This document shows, one piece after another, positions 35,123-43,208 of a DNA stretch of 64,000 nucleotides. Origin of the DNA: Actinoplanes sp. NBRC 103695 (GTDB lineage: Bacteria; Actinomycetota; Actinomycetes; Mycobacteriales; Micromonosporaceae); contig NZ_BSTL01000010.1 of NCBI RefSeq assembly GCF_030269485.1, positions 271,442 through 335,441 of the forward strand, given 5' to 3'. The translations under genes and the position numbers were made by a program. Every line of letters begins with the position of its first letter. Position 1 is the first letter of the stretch. The notes under the pieces were generated by a model. The model saw nothing but the letters and a program-made list of their open reading frames with translations, ran no database searches and had not been told where the DNA came from.

Positions 35123-36644
35123 GGGGCTCCTGGTGACGGGGACCACCTCGGACGCCGGTAAGAGCGTGCTCACCGCCGGGATCTGCCGGTGGCTGCGGCG
35201 GCGCGGGGTCCGGGTGGCGCCGTTCAAGGCGCAGAACATGTCGAACAACTCGGTGGTGGTGGCCGGGCCGGACGGCCGGGGCGGGGAGATCGGCCGGGCC
35301 CAGGCCATGCAGGCCGCCGCCTGCGGGGTCGCGCCGGATCTGCGCTTCAACCCGGTGCTGCTCAAGCCGGGCAGCGACCGCTCCAGTCAGGTGGTCCTCC
35401 TCGGTGAGGCGGTCGACACGGTCACCGCGGGCAACTACCGCTCGATCAAGCCGCGGCTCGCCGAGACCGCGTACGCCGCGCTGGCCGATCTTCGCGCCGA
35501 GTACGACGCGGTGATCTGCGAGGGTGCCGGCAGCCCGGCCGAGATCAACCTGCGGGACGGCGACTTCGTCAACATGGGCCTGGCCACCGCCGCCGACCTC
35601 CCGGCGATCGTGGTCGGCGACATCGACCGCGGCGGGGTGTTCGCCGCCCTGCACGGGACGATCGCCCTGCTCAGCGACGCCGATCAGGCCCGGATCGCCG
35701 GCTTCGTGATCAATAAGTTCCGCGGCAGCCGGGAGATCCTCCAGCCCGGCCTGGACATGATCACCAAGGTGACGGGACGGCCGGTGCTCGGCGTCCTGCC
35801 CTGGTCGCCGGGCATCTGGCTCGACGGCGAGGACTCCCTGGCGTACGTGGGTGTCCTCGGCCGCCCCGGCCCGCCGCACGGCACCGACTGGCTGCGCGTC
35901 GCCGTGATCCGGCTGCCCCGCATCTCCAACGCCACCGACGCCGAGGCCCTCGCGGCCGAACCGGGTGTCCGGGTGCGGCTCACCACCGAACCGGCCGATC
36001 TCCTCGACGCCGACCTGGTGGTGCTGCCCGGTTCCAAGGCGACCGTCGACGACCTGGCCTGGCTGCGCGAGACCGGTCTGGCCGCGGCCATCGAGCAGCA
36101 CGCCGGGCGGGGCGGGCCGGTCCTGGGCATCTGCGGTGGCTTCCAGATGCTCGGCCGGGCCATCCACGACGACGTCGAGTCACGCCGCGGCACGGTGCCG
36201 GGCCTGGGCCTGCTCCCGGTCGAGGTCACGTTCGGCAAGATCAAGACCGTTCAGACCTCGATGGGGTACGCCCTGGGCGCGCCCGTCGCCGGCTACGAGA
36301 TCCATCACGGGTACGTGTCCAGCGCCGACGCCCCGGAACCACTGCTGACCTACGCCGACGGGCGTCCCGAAGGCGCCGTGGCGGCCACCGTGAGCGGCAC
36401 CCACTGGCACGGCGCGTTCGAGTCCGACGAGTTCCGCCGCCGCTTCCTCGTCACGGCCGCGCGGCAGGCGGGGCGAGCCGGATGGAAACCGGCGCCGGGC
36501 ACGAGCTTCACCTCCGTACGCGAAAAGGGTCTTGATCTGCTTGCCGACCTGGTCGAGGAGCACCTGGACACGGCGGCGCTGTGGCGGCTGATCTCGGACG
36601 GCGCACCCGCCGGACTGCCGGTGCTGCCGCCGGGAGCGCCGTGA
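35106..36644 (+). CDS. cobQ: Cobyric acid synthase CobQ/CbiP
   Basis: 512 residues, usual length. The N-terminal dethiobiotin synthetase-like ATPase has L-L-V-T-G-T-T-S-D-A-G-K-S and A-P-F-K-A-Q-N-M-S-N-N. The C-terminal class I glutamine amidotransferase keeps its catalytic Cys in L-G-I-C-G-G-F-Q-M-L-G and the His in G-T-H-W-H-G. It amidates adenosylcobyrinic acid a,c-diamide at four carboxylates using glutamine. Starts at GTG inside cobD and ends in a GTGA overlap with the kinase gene, indicating one operon. Confidence 0.97.
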   Translation: MREAGKGLLVTGTTSDAGKSVLTAGICRWLRRRGVRVAPFKAQNMSNNSVVVAGPDGRGGEIGRAQAMQAAACGVAPDLRFNPVLLKPGSDRSSQVVLLGEAVDTVTAGNYRSIKPRLAETAYAALADLRAEYDAVICEGAGSPAEINLRDGDFVNMGLATAADLPAIVVGDIDRGGVFAALHGTIALLSDADQARIAGFVINKFRGSREILQPGLDMITKVTGRPVLGVLPWSPGIWLDGEDSLAYVGVLGRPGPPHGTDWLRVAVIRLPRISNATDAEALAAEPGVRVRLTTEPADLLDADLVVLPGSKATVDDLAWLRETGLAAAIEQHAGRGGPVLGICGGFQMLGRAIHDDVESRRGTVPGLGLLPVEVTFGKIKTVQTSMGYALGAPVAGYEIHHGYVSSADAPEPLLTYADGRPEGAVAATVSGTHWHGAFESDEFRRRFLVTAARQAGRAGWKPAPGTSFTSVREKGLDLLADLVEEHLDTAALWRLISDGAPAGLPVLPPGAP

Positions 36645-37261
36645 CCGCCGAACGCTTCGCCGACCTGGCCGCCGCCGTCCGCGTCACGCACCCGCGCCTG
36701 GGCGACACCCGGCTGGTCGCGGTGGACGGGCCGAGCGGGGCGGGCAAGACCTGGTTCGCCGACCGGCTGGCCCGGGCCGCCGGCGCGCCCGTGGTGCACA
36801 CCGACGACCTCCTGGACGGCTGGGACGACCAGTTCACGTTCTGGCACCGGCTGGAGGAATCAGTGTTATCCCCGATGCGCCGGAGGACCACTGCCGCATA
36901 CCGTCGCTACGACTGGCGCCGCGGGCGCTTCGGCGACGAGGTCGTCCGGGTGGACCCTCCGGACGTGCTCATCGTCGAGGGCGTGTCGTCGGCGCGGGAG
37001 ATGATCCGGCCCGAGCTGAGCCTGAGCGTGTTCGTCAGCGCGCCCCTCGAGCTCCGCGTGGGCAGGGTCATGGAGCGCGACCAAGGGCGCGACGGGGGAC
37101 ATGACGTTGCGTTTGCGGCGTACCTTGAGCGCTGGCGGCGGGCCGAGGCCCGGCACTTCACCGCCGACGGCACGGCCACGCACGCCGACCTGCTGGTGGA
37201 CGGCGCGGCGACCGGCGACGACGGCCGGTACGAACGGCTCTGGCGGAGTTCGCCGGGGTAG
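36641..37261 (+). CDS. P-loop nucleoside-kinase-like protein
   Basis: 206 residues with Walker A G-P-S-G-A-G-K-T-W-F, H-T-D-D-L-L-D-G-W (uridine kinase-like), L-I-V-E-G-V-S-S and a lid-like R-V-M-E-R-D-Q-G-R. Actinomycetes often place this gene after cobQ; the substrate is unknown and need not be cobinamide. GTG 36641 overlaps the cobQ stop (GTGA). The frame continues upstream only as the shadow of cobQ. Confidence 0.85.
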   Translation: MTAERFADLAAAVRVTHPRLGDTRLVAVDGPSGAGKTWFADRLARAAGAPVVHTDDLLDGWDDQFTFWHRLEESVLSPMRRRTTAAYRRYDWRRGRFGDEVVRVDPPDVLIVEGVSSAREMIRPELSLSVFVSAPLELRVGRVMERDQGRDGGHDVAFAAYLERWRRAEARHFTADGTATHADLLVDGAATGDDGRYERLWRSSPG

Positions 37262-37306
37262 GTGACGATCAGCCGTGCAGACGGCGCGAGGAAGCGGGTG
37301 GGGACG

Positions 37307-38377
37307 ATGACGACCGAGGACGAAACCCGGCCGGCACGACGCCGGATCACGCTCACCGGGATCAGCTCGCGTGCCTGGGAGCACCCGGCCGACCGCGGCG
37401 CCCTGACGGCGCTGCGCGAGCTGCGCGGATTCGACGACGTGGTGAAGGCGTTCTTCGGCATGTGGAACGAGCGGGCCTTCCGGCTCGCCTTCCTGGCCAA
37501 CGCGATCCGGGTGGACCACCGCCAGTACCCGGCGATCTACCAGCGCTTCACCGAGGCCGCCACCACGCTCGACGTGGCCGAGCTGCCCCAGCTCTACGTG
37601 TCGCAGGACCCGATGATCAACGGTCAGGCGATCGGCATCGACAAGCCGTTCATCGTGATCACCACGGGCGCGGTGGATAAGCTCGACGACGAGGAGATGC
37701 GCGCCCTGCTCGGGCACGAGATCGGGCACGTGCGCAGCGGCCACGCCGTCTACAAGACGATCATGATGATCCTGACCAAGTGGGCGGCGAACCTCGCCTG
37801 GCTGCCGGTCGGGGCGATCGCGCTGCGGGCCATCATCGCGGCGATGTTCGAGTGGTGGCGCAAGGCCGAGCTGTCCGCCGACCGCGCGGGCCTGCTCGCC
37901 GGCCAGGACCCGGCCGCCTCGATCCGCCTGCTGATGAAGCTGGCCGGCGGCGGCGACCTGTCGCAGATCGACACCACCGCCTTCCTCGAGCAGGCAGCCG
38001 AGTACGAGAGCGGCGGCGACCTGCGCGACAGCGTCCTCAAGCTGGGCATGACGATCTACTCCAGCCACCCGGTCCCGGTCGCCCGGGCGGCGGCGCTGCG
38101 CAAGTGGGTCGACTCGGGGGAGTACGGCGCCATCCTCGGCGGCGAGTACCCGCGGCGCGACGGCGACGGCAACGCCTCGGTCAGCGACGACGTCAAGGCC
38201 GCAGCGAACTCGTACCGGGAAACCTTCAACGAGTCGCAGGACCCGCTGGTCGGGCTGCTGCGCAAGGTGGGCGACGGCGCCGCCGACCTGGCCGGATCGG
38301 CCGCCCGCAGCGCCCGCACCTGGGGACAGCGGCCCGGCGAGCAAGAGGGGAACACGCCGCCGGCCGACCCGGCATAG
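37307..38377 (+). CDS. M48 family zinc metallopeptidase
   Basis: 356 residues. The zinc motif is L-L-G-H-E-I-G-H-V-R-S-G-H (HExxH), with the third ligand Glu in K-A-E-L-S-A-D-R-A-G. Two hydrophobic segments follow the active site (W-A-A-N-L-A-W-L-P-V-G-A-I-A-L-R), as in HtpX/Ste24-like membrane proteases. ATG 37307 is chosen by the start of conserved sequence; the ribosome-binding site is weak. It lies 10 bp before the M20 peptidase gene and is probably cotranscribed. Confidence 0.9.
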   Translation: MTTEDETRPARRRITLTGISSRAWEHPADRGALTALRELRGFDDVVKAFFGMWNERAFRLAFLANAIRVDHRQYPAIYQRFTEAATTLDVAELPQLYVSQDPMINGQAIGIDKPFIVITTGAVDKLDDEEMRALLGHEIGHVRSGHAVYKTIMMILTKWAANLAWLPVGAIALRAIIAAMFEWWRKAELSADRAGLLAGQDPAASIRLLMKLAGGGDLSQIDTTAFLEQAAEYESGGDLRDSVLKLGMTIYSSHPVPVARAAALRKWVDSGEYGAILGGEYPRRDGDGNASVSDDVKAAANSYRETFNESQDPLVGLLRKVGDGAADLAGSAARSARTWGQRPGEQEGNTPPADPA

Positions 38378-38386
38378 AGTCGCCGC

Positions 38387-39739
38387 ATGACCCTTTCCGA
38401 CGACGATCTGCGCGCGGCGATCGCGCGCGAGATGCCCGGCGTCCGCGCCGATCTGGAACGCCTCGTTCGTATCCCGAGCGTGGCGTTCCCCGGCTTCGAC
38501 CACTCGCACGTGCAGCGCTCGGCCGAGGCGGTGGCCGAGCTGCTGCGCGGCTGCGGCCTCGAGACGCGGATCGTCCAGGAGGACGGTGGCCAGCCCGCGG
38601 TGATCGGCAGCCGGCCCGCGCCGCCCGGAGCGCCGACCGTCCTGCTGTACGCGCACCACGACGTCCAGCCGGCCGGTGACCCCGCACTGTGGACCGGCGA
38701 GCCGTTCGAGCCCTCGGAGCGGGACGGGCGGCTCTACGGGCGAGGCGCGGCCGACGACAAGGCCGGCGTCATGGCACACGTGGCCGCGCTGCGCGCCTTC
38801 GGTGACGACCTGCCGGTGGGCGTGGTGGTGTTCGCCGAGGGCGAGGAGGAGTACGGCTCCGACTCGCTCGACGCGATCCTCCGGAAATACCGCGACCAGT
38901 TGCGTTCCGACGTGATGGTGATCGCCGACTCCGGCAACTGGGACATCGGCGTACCCGCCCTGACCACCTCGCTGCGCGGGCTCGTCAGCGCCTTCGTCGA
39001 GGTCAAGGTGCTGCGCAGCGCGGTGCACAGCGGCATGTTCGGCGGCGCCGTGCCGGACGCGCTGACCGTGCTCGCCCGGCTCATCGCCACCCTGCACGAC
39101 GAGGCCGGCGAGGTCGCGGTCGACGGGTTGGTGGGCCGCGAGGGTGCCACCGTCGACTATCCCCTCGACCGGTTCCGCGCCGAGGCCGGGATCCTCGACG
39201 GCGTCCAGCTCATCGGCAACGGCACGATCACCGACCGGATCTGGACCAAGCCGGCCATCGCGGTGCTCGGCATCGACTCGCCCGGCGCGCAGGAAGCGGC
39301 CAACGCGCTGCAGCCCGCCGCCCGGGCCAAGCTCAGCGTGCGCCTGGCGCCGGGCGACGACCCCTCTTCGGCGTACGCGGCGCTCAAGGCCCACCTGGAG
39401 AAGCACGCCCCGTGGGGCGCCAAGGTCGAGGTCGAGCTGGAGAACGTCGGCGACCCGTGCGTGATCGACGCGACCGGCCCGGTGTACGACGCGGCCCGAG
39501 CCGCCTTCCGCGACGCCTGGGACGGCACCGCGCCCGTCGACATGGGCGTCGGCGGGTCGATCCCGTTCATCGCCACCTTCCGCGAGCTGTTCCCCGAGGC
39601 GTCGATCCTGGTCACCGGCGTCGAGGATCCGCACTCGAACGCGCACGGGCCCGGCGAGAGCCTGCATCTCGGCGAGTTCCAGCGGGTCTGCCTGGCCGAG
39701 GCTCTCCTGCTGCGCAACGTTTCGCAGCTCGGCTCCTGA
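38387..39739 (+). CDS. M20 family dipeptidase/metallopeptidase
   Basis: 450 residues, full length. Metal ligands: His/Asp in L-L-Y-A-H-H-D-V-Q-P-A-G, bridging Asp in G-R-G-A-A-D-D-K-A-G, catalytic Glu pair in E-G-E-E-E-Y-G-S, Asp in I-A-D-S-G, and the C-terminal His in E-D-P-H-S-N-A-H-G-P. The lid/dimerisation domain spans about 200-310. Cytoplasmic dipeptide or amidated amino-acid hydrolase. A strong terminator follows 10 bp downstream. Confidence 0.93.
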   Translation: MTLSDDDLRAAIAREMPGVRADLERLVRIPSVAFPGFDHSHVQRSAEAVAELLRGCGLETRIVQEDGGQPAVIGSRPAPPGAPTVLLYAHHDVQPAGDPALWTGEPFEPSERDGRLYGRGAADDKAGVMAHVAALRAFGDDLPVGVVVFAEGEEEYGSDSLDAILRKYRDQLRSDVMVIADSGNWDIGVPALTTSLRGLVSAFVEVKVLRSAVHSGMFGGAVPDALTVLARLIATLHDEAGEVAVDGLVGREGATVDYPLDRFRAEAGILDGVQLIGNGTITDRIWTKPAIAVLGIDSPGAQEAANALQPAARAKLSVRLAPGDDPSSAYAALKAHLEKHAPWGAKVEVELENVGDPCVIDATGPVYDAARAAFRDAWDGTAPVDMGVGGSIPFIATFRELFPEASILVTGVEDPHSNAHGPGESLHLGEFQRVCLAEALLLRNVSQLGS

Positions 39740-39749
39740 CCGCTCTTCT

Positions 39750-39783
39750 ACGCCCCCGTTCCGGCCTTCCGGGACGGGGGCGT
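39750..39783. terminator. Terminator after the M20 peptidase
   Basis: ACGCCCCCGT and ACGGGGGCGT form a perfect 10-bp stem with a small inner stem in the 14-nt loop, followed by a pyrimidine-rich tract (CACTCTTCTCTCCCTCT). Confidence 0.85.
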
Positions 39784-39823
39784 CACTCTTCTCTCCCTCT
39801 GTACCCGGATGGGTGATCCGGGC

Positions 39824-39853
39824 TTGCTCGGGTGATCAATGCGGGACTAAGAT
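39824..39853 (+). promoter_or_regulatory. Predicted leaderless promoter of the 68-residue SOS gene
   Basis: TTGCTC (39824-39829), 18 bases, TAAGAT (39848-39853), then exactly six bases to the A of the ATG at 39860. The geometry predicts transcription starting on the start codon itself, which is common in high-GC actinobacteria. Confidence 0.6.
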
Positions 39854-39870
39854 TCGAACATGCGTTCGAA
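39853..39870. promoter_or_regulatory. LexA (SOS) box spanning the start codon
   Basis: TTCGAACATGCGTTCGAA: a perfect palindrome around ATGC containing TCGAAC-N4-GTTCGA, the known consensus of LexA boxes in mycobacteria and other actinobacteria. It covers the predicted transcription start and the first four codons of the downstream small gene. Confidence 0.8.
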
Positions 39871-40066
39871 CGAATTGATCACCCGCCTCCGCTCCGCCGT
39901 CAGCGCCCTGGTGGATGTGGACATCTCCGGGTGGGACGACACCGCGCTCAACGACCACCTGGCCGAGCTGTCCACGGCCCTCTGTGAGGTCGACGCCGAG
40001 CTCAGCCGGGTGGCCGACGCCATCCGGGCGCGCGGCTTCCGGGTGGTCGAGCCGATAGCGGCCTGA
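39860..40066 (+). CDS. Small SOS-controlled protein, unknown function
   Basis: 68 residues, mainly two or three amphipathic helices (L-I-T-R-L-R-S-A-V-S-A-L-V, then L-N-D-H-L-A-E-L-S-T-A-L-C-E-V-D-A-E-L-S-R-V-A-D-A-I). Third codon positions are almost all G/C, so it is truly translated. The helical pattern faintly recalls the N-terminal part of DUF222/13E12-type HNH proteins, some of which are LexA-controlled in mycobacteria, but the protein ends cleanly after P-I-A-A. No Shine-Dalgarno is seen; the promoter geometry predicts a leaderless mRNA. It lies 518 bp upstream of a DNA ligase in the same direction. The product may be a DNA-damage effector; this is inferred from regulation only. Confidence 0.75.
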   Translation: MRSNELITRLRSAVSALVDVDISGWDDTALNDHLAELSTALCEVDAELSRVADAIRARGFRVVEPIAA

Positions 40067-40069
40067 CCC

Positions 40070-40089
40070 GGCACCGATGAGTTGGTGCC
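40070..40089 (+). terminator. Hairpin after the small SOS gene
   Basis: GGCACC, 8-nt loop, GGTGCC starts 3 nt after the stop codon; a modest intrinsic terminator without a T tract. Confidence 0.5.
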
Positions 40090-40155
40090 GCCGCCTGCTC
40101 GCGCCCTGTTCGTCCGTCCGGGCCCTGGTTTGGAGCTCTCCGGCCTCCACTCCTT

Positions 40156-40218
40156 TCTTCCCGACTCGTCCGATTCCCTTCCCGACTCGTCCGACCTTCC
40201 TCTCGACTCGTCCGACCG
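40156..40218. repeat. 21-bp tandem repeat, three copies
   Basis: CGACTCGTCCGA recurs at 40162, 40183 and 40204, each in a 21-bp unit with a CTTCC-type lead. It lies in the 518-bp gap between the small SOS gene and the ligase and is not part of a supported gene. Confidence 0.85.
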
Positions 40219-40227
40219 TGAGGATTC

Positions 40228-40291
40228 GCACCGCCGATAGCCCGCACCGCCGATAGCCTGCACCGCCGATAGCCTGCACCGCCGATAGTCG
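40228..40291. repeat. 16-bp tandem repeat, four copies
   Basis: GCACCGCCGATAGCCT-type unit, four consecutive copies; the middle two are identical, the first and last differ at the end of the unit. With the neighbouring 21-bp repeat it makes up much of the gap before the ligase gene; the rest of the gap (to 40584) shows no gene. Confidence 0.9.
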
Positions 40292-40584
40292 CCCGGCTGT
40301 TGTCCCCGGCCGGGTTCGCGGGGCCGCGTGTCCCCGCGGCTCCCACCCCATGGGTGGCCGGTTCGTACACCTGCCCACGAACGGACCGGCCACCCGCCCC
40401 AACAGCTCCCGGGCCGTTTGTCCTTTCCGGCCCGGGTGACCCGGATCGTCCGGGCCTTCGATCCGGGCCGAACGCGGGCCGGGCTCGGCCACTCAACGGG
40501 GGAGTGCGCCGGGGCCGGTCCGCCGTGTCCATCGGTTCCGCTCGCACCAGGGAAAATGTCGTAGGCAGCTGCCAGGATGAGCTC

Positions 40585-42129
40585 GTGCTTTTCGTTGATG
40601 TCGCCGCCACTTCGGCGGCTGTTGCTGCCACCTCGGGGCGCAAGGCGAAGGTTGAGTTGCTCGCCGACGCTCTGCGGCGGCTCGAGCCGGAGGAGCTGGC
40701 GGCCGGGTCGGCCTATCTGGCGGGGGAGTTGCGGCAGCGGCAGACCGGGGTCGGCTATGCGAGCCTGCGCGACCGGCCGGCGCCGGCCGAGGTCGCCACG
40801 CTGACCGTTGCGGTGGTTGATGCGGCCATCGCGGAGATCTCGGTGGTTGCCGGGGCCGGGTCGCAGGCCCGGCGGCGGGACCTGCTGGGGGCGTTGTTCG
40901 CGGCCGCGACCGGGGAGGAGCAGCGGCTGCTGGTCGGGCTCTTCGGTGGGGAACTGCGACAGGGTGCGCAGGCCGGGTTGCTGGCCGATGCGATCGCCAA
41001 GGCCGCCGAGGTGCCGCTCACCGCCGTACGCAGAGCATTGCTCCTGTCGGGCGACCTCAAGCAGGTGGCCGTGGCGGCGTTGACCGGGGGCGCGGCGGCG
41101 CTCGGCGGGTTCAGCCTGCGGGTCGGGACGCCGCTGACGCCGATGCTGGCACAGAGCGCGCCCGATGTGTCGGCTGCCCTGCTCGCCACCGGAGCCCCGG
41201 CGACCGTGGACGTGAAGCTCGACGGCATCCGCATCCAGGTGCACCGTTCCGGCGACGACGTGTCGGTGTTCACCCGGAGCCTCGACGACATCACCGCGCG
41301 GCTGCCCGACGTGGTGGCGGCGGCGCGCGCGTTGCCGGTGCGCGAGGTCGTGCTCGACGGCGAGGCGATGGCCTTGGATGCGAGCGGGCGGCCGCGGCCG
41401 TTCCAGGAGACGTCCAGCCGGGCAGCCACCCGTGGAGCGCGTGCCGGGAAGGCGGCCGGGCCCGCCGCGGGGCCGGCGTTGACGCCGTGGTTCTTCGACC
41501 TCCTGCACCTCGACGGCACCGACCTGCTCGACGAGCCCGGACGGGTGCGGTGGGCGGCGCTGACCGAGGCGGTGCCCGGCGAGTTGATCGTGGGGCGGCG
41601 CACGGTCGAGACCGAGGAGCAGGCGGCGGAGGCGTTCGCCGCGGCGCTGGCCGCCGGTCAGGAGGGCGTGGTCGTCAAGGCGCAGGAGGCGCCGTACGAC
41701 GTGGGGCGGCGCGGATCCGCCTGGGTCAAGGTCAAACCGCGGCACACCCTCGACCTGGTGGTGCTGGCCGTCGAGTGGGGACACGGGCGGCGCAAGGGGT
41801 GGCTGTCCAACCTGCACCTCGGCGCGCGCGACCCGCGGACAGGCGGGTTCGTGATGCTGGGCAAGACGTTCAAGGGGCTGACCGACGAGTTGCTGCGCTG
41901 GCAGACGCAGCGTTTCCAGGAGCTCTCCACCGGCGACGACGGGTGGGTCGTCACGGTCCGGCCCGAGCAGGTGGTGGAGATCGCCTTCGACGGGGTGCAG
42001 ACGTCGCCGCGCTATCCGGGCGGGGTGGCGTTGCGGTTCGCGCGGGTGCTGCGTTATCGCGACGACAAGAAGGCGGAGGAGGCCGACACGATCGACATGG
42101 TCAAGGCGATCGGGATCCCGCCGGCCTGA
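40585..42129 (+). CDS. ligB: ATP-dependent DNA ligase (LigB type)
   Basis: 514 residues. The nucleotidyltransferase motif I is T-V-D-V-K-L-D-G-I-R-I-Q-V-H-R, with the Lys that becomes adenylated. Later motifs include F-D-L-L-H-L-D-G, E-G-V-V-V-K-A and W-V-K-V-K-P. The preceding 190 residues are the helical DNA-binding domain of archaeal/LigB-like enzymes and the C-terminus is the OB domain. It matches the length of the mycobacterial LigB class, a second ligase beside NAD-dependent LigA. GTG 40585 has AGGA 7 nt upstream. It is downstream of an SOS-box gene but separated by terminator-like and repeat sequence, so joint control is uncertain. Confidence 0.92.
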   Translation: MLFVDVAATSAAVAATSGRKAKVELLADALRRLEPEELAAGSAYLAGELRQRQTGVGYASLRDRPAPAEVATLTVAVVDAAIAEISVVAGAGSQARRRDLLGALFAAATGEEQRLLVGLFGGELRQGAQAGLLADAIAKAAEVPLTAVRRALLLSGDLKQVAVAALTGGAAALGGFSLRVGTPLTPMLAQSAPDVSAALLATGAPATVDVKLDGIRIQVHRSGDDVSVFTRSLDDITARLPDVVAAARALPVREVVLDGEAMALDASGRPRPFQETSSRAATRGARAGKAAGPAAGPALTPWFFDLLHLDGTDLLDEPGRVRWAALTEAVPGELIVGRRTVETEEQAAEAFAAALAAGQEGVVVKAQEAPYDVGRRGSAWVKVKPRHTLDLVVLAVEWGHGRRKGWLSNLHLGARDPRTGGFVMLGKTFKGLTDELLRWQTQRFQELSTGDDGWVVTVRPEQVVEIAFDGVQTSPRYPGGVALRFARVLRYRDDKKAEEADTIDMVKAIGIPPA

Positions 42130-42131
42130 CT

Positions 42132-42182
42132 TTCCGCGCCGACCTCGCTTCCGCGCCGACCTCGCTTCCGCGCCGACCTCGC
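42132..42182. repeat. 17-bp tandem repeat after the ligase stop
   Basis: TTCCGCGCCGACCTCGC three times in perfect tandem, beginning 2 nt after the ligase stop codon, then fading into degenerate copies up to the end of the next gene. Confidence 0.9.
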
Positions 42183-42273
42183 TTCCGCCCTGGGCGACTT
42201 CCACGCCGGCCCGGTTCGCGCGGGCCTGGTTTCCGTGCCGGCCCGCTTTGTCCCGGGCCGGGCCTTCGCTCGT

Positions 42274-43053
42274 TTAGAGGGCGGCGAGGGAGCGGATGTA
42301 GTTGATCTGGTGGTGGATGGCGGCGACCTGCGACTGGTGGGTCACGGGGATGCGCGCCACGTACTGGCGGGTGCCGTTGGTGACCGTCACCTGGACGGTG
42401 CCGCGCGAGATGGTTTCCTTGGCCAGCAGGAAGAGCAGGCTGAAGACCGTGAGGATGCAGAAACCGGCGATCGCGCAGATGATCGCCCACTGAGGAATGC
42501 GCTGCTCGTGGTGCCAGTAGTCGTGTACCTGCCAGTTGGAGCCGGCCAGCGGGATGTCACCGGCCGGAGTGTGGATCACGGTCGAGGTGACGCCGATCTC
42601 TCCTACCTGGACGATCACCGGGCCGGGCGGGAGCAGATCCGCCGGGCTCTGGTAGGGCTGCACCGCCTGCTGAGGGAACGTGTTCGCTCCGAACTGGCCG
42701 GTGACCGGAGCGGTGGGCTGGCCGGGATAACCGGAGGTCGGCGCGGGCTGGCCCGGGTAGCCCGAGGTGGGCGTCGGCTGGCCGGGGTAGCCCGAGGTGG
42801 GCGTCGGCTGGCCGGGGTAGCCCGAGGTGGGGGTCGGCTGGCCGGGATAACCGGAAGTGGGCGTCGGCTGGCCGGGGTAGCCCGAGGTCGGTGTGGGCTG
42901 GCCGGGGTAGCCCGAGGTGGGGGCGGAGGGCGCACCGGGATGGCCGGATGCCGGTGGGGCCGGCTCGGCGGACACCGGGGGATGGGCCGGAGCTGCCGGT
43001 TCGTTCGGCGGCGGCGTCTGCTCACCCCAGGGATCGCTCGGTGCGGAGGTCAC
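42274..43053 (-). CDS. Pro/Gly-repeat membrane protein (DUF6232-like)
   Basis: 259 residues. An N-terminal disordered half carries seven near-identical P-T-S-G-Y-P-G-Q-P units (about 45-115). A beta-rich part (V-I-V-Q-V-G-E-I-G-V-T-S-T-V-I-H-T-P) is followed by a transmembrane helix near 195-215 (I-C-A-I-A-G-F-C-I-L-T-V-F) and a C-terminal domain ending H-H-Q-I-N-Y-I-R. The folded part resembles the DUF6232 family of small actinobacterial membrane proteins. Starts at GTG 43053, overlapping the stop of the hisN remnant (GTGA). Confidence 0.75.
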   Translation of the reverse strand: MTSAPSDPWGEQTPPPNEPAAPAHPPVSAEPAPPASGHPGAPSAPTSGYPGQPTPTSGYPGQPTPTSGYPGQPTPTSGYPGQPTPTSGYPGQPTPTSGYPGQPAPTSGYPGQPTAPVTGQFGANTFPQQAVQPYQSPADLLPPGPVIVQVGEIGVTSTVIHTPAGDIPLAGSNWQVHDYWHHEQRIPQWAIICAIAGFCILTVFSLLFLLAKETISRGTVQVTVTNGTRQYVARIPVTHQSQVAAIHHQINYIRSLAAL

Positions 43054-43205
43054 CCTCGAACAGTAACCGAGCCCACACAGCCCACACAGTCCCCGTGCCG
43101 ACGGAGGTCGGCGTAAAGAAGGTGGGAGAGGCCGAGGGCGATGTCGTCGGCGGCGTCCGCCAGTTCGCGGGCGAAGCGGAGATCCTCCGCGTAGGTGTCG
43201 GCCAC
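43050..43205 (-). pseudogene. 5' remnant of hisN (histidinol-phosphatase/inositol monophosphatase family)
   Basis: GTG 43205 lies 3 nt after the SURF1 stop. The first 25 residues (A-D-T-Y-A-E-D-L-R-F-A-R-E-L-A-D-A-A-D-D-I-A-L) match the N-terminal helix of actinobacterial HisN, with strongly GC-ending codons. After that the family sequence (expected A-R-F-...-K-P-D-L-T-P-V-T-D-A-D) is lost, codon bias collapses and the frame stops at 51 codons in a GTGA overlap with the next gene. A GCCGAC-GGAG-GTCGGC hairpin lies near the break. About 90 percent of the gene is missing. Confidence 0.6.
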
Positions 43206-43208
43206 GCG

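Noticed and set aside
36866..39667. A 933-codon minus-strand open frame across the metallopeptidase genes
   Set aside because: Covers three well-supported plus-strand genes and has shadow-type composition.
39860..40066. Calling the small SOS gene a DUF222/13E12 HNH endonuclease fragment
   Set aside because: The resemblance is weak and the frame ends cleanly with good codon use; I keep it as a stand-alone small protein and mention the likeness only as a possibility.
40228..40291. Possible CRISPR array from the 16-bp repeats before ligB
   Set aside because: Units are contiguous with no spacers and are too short; this is a plain tandem repeat.
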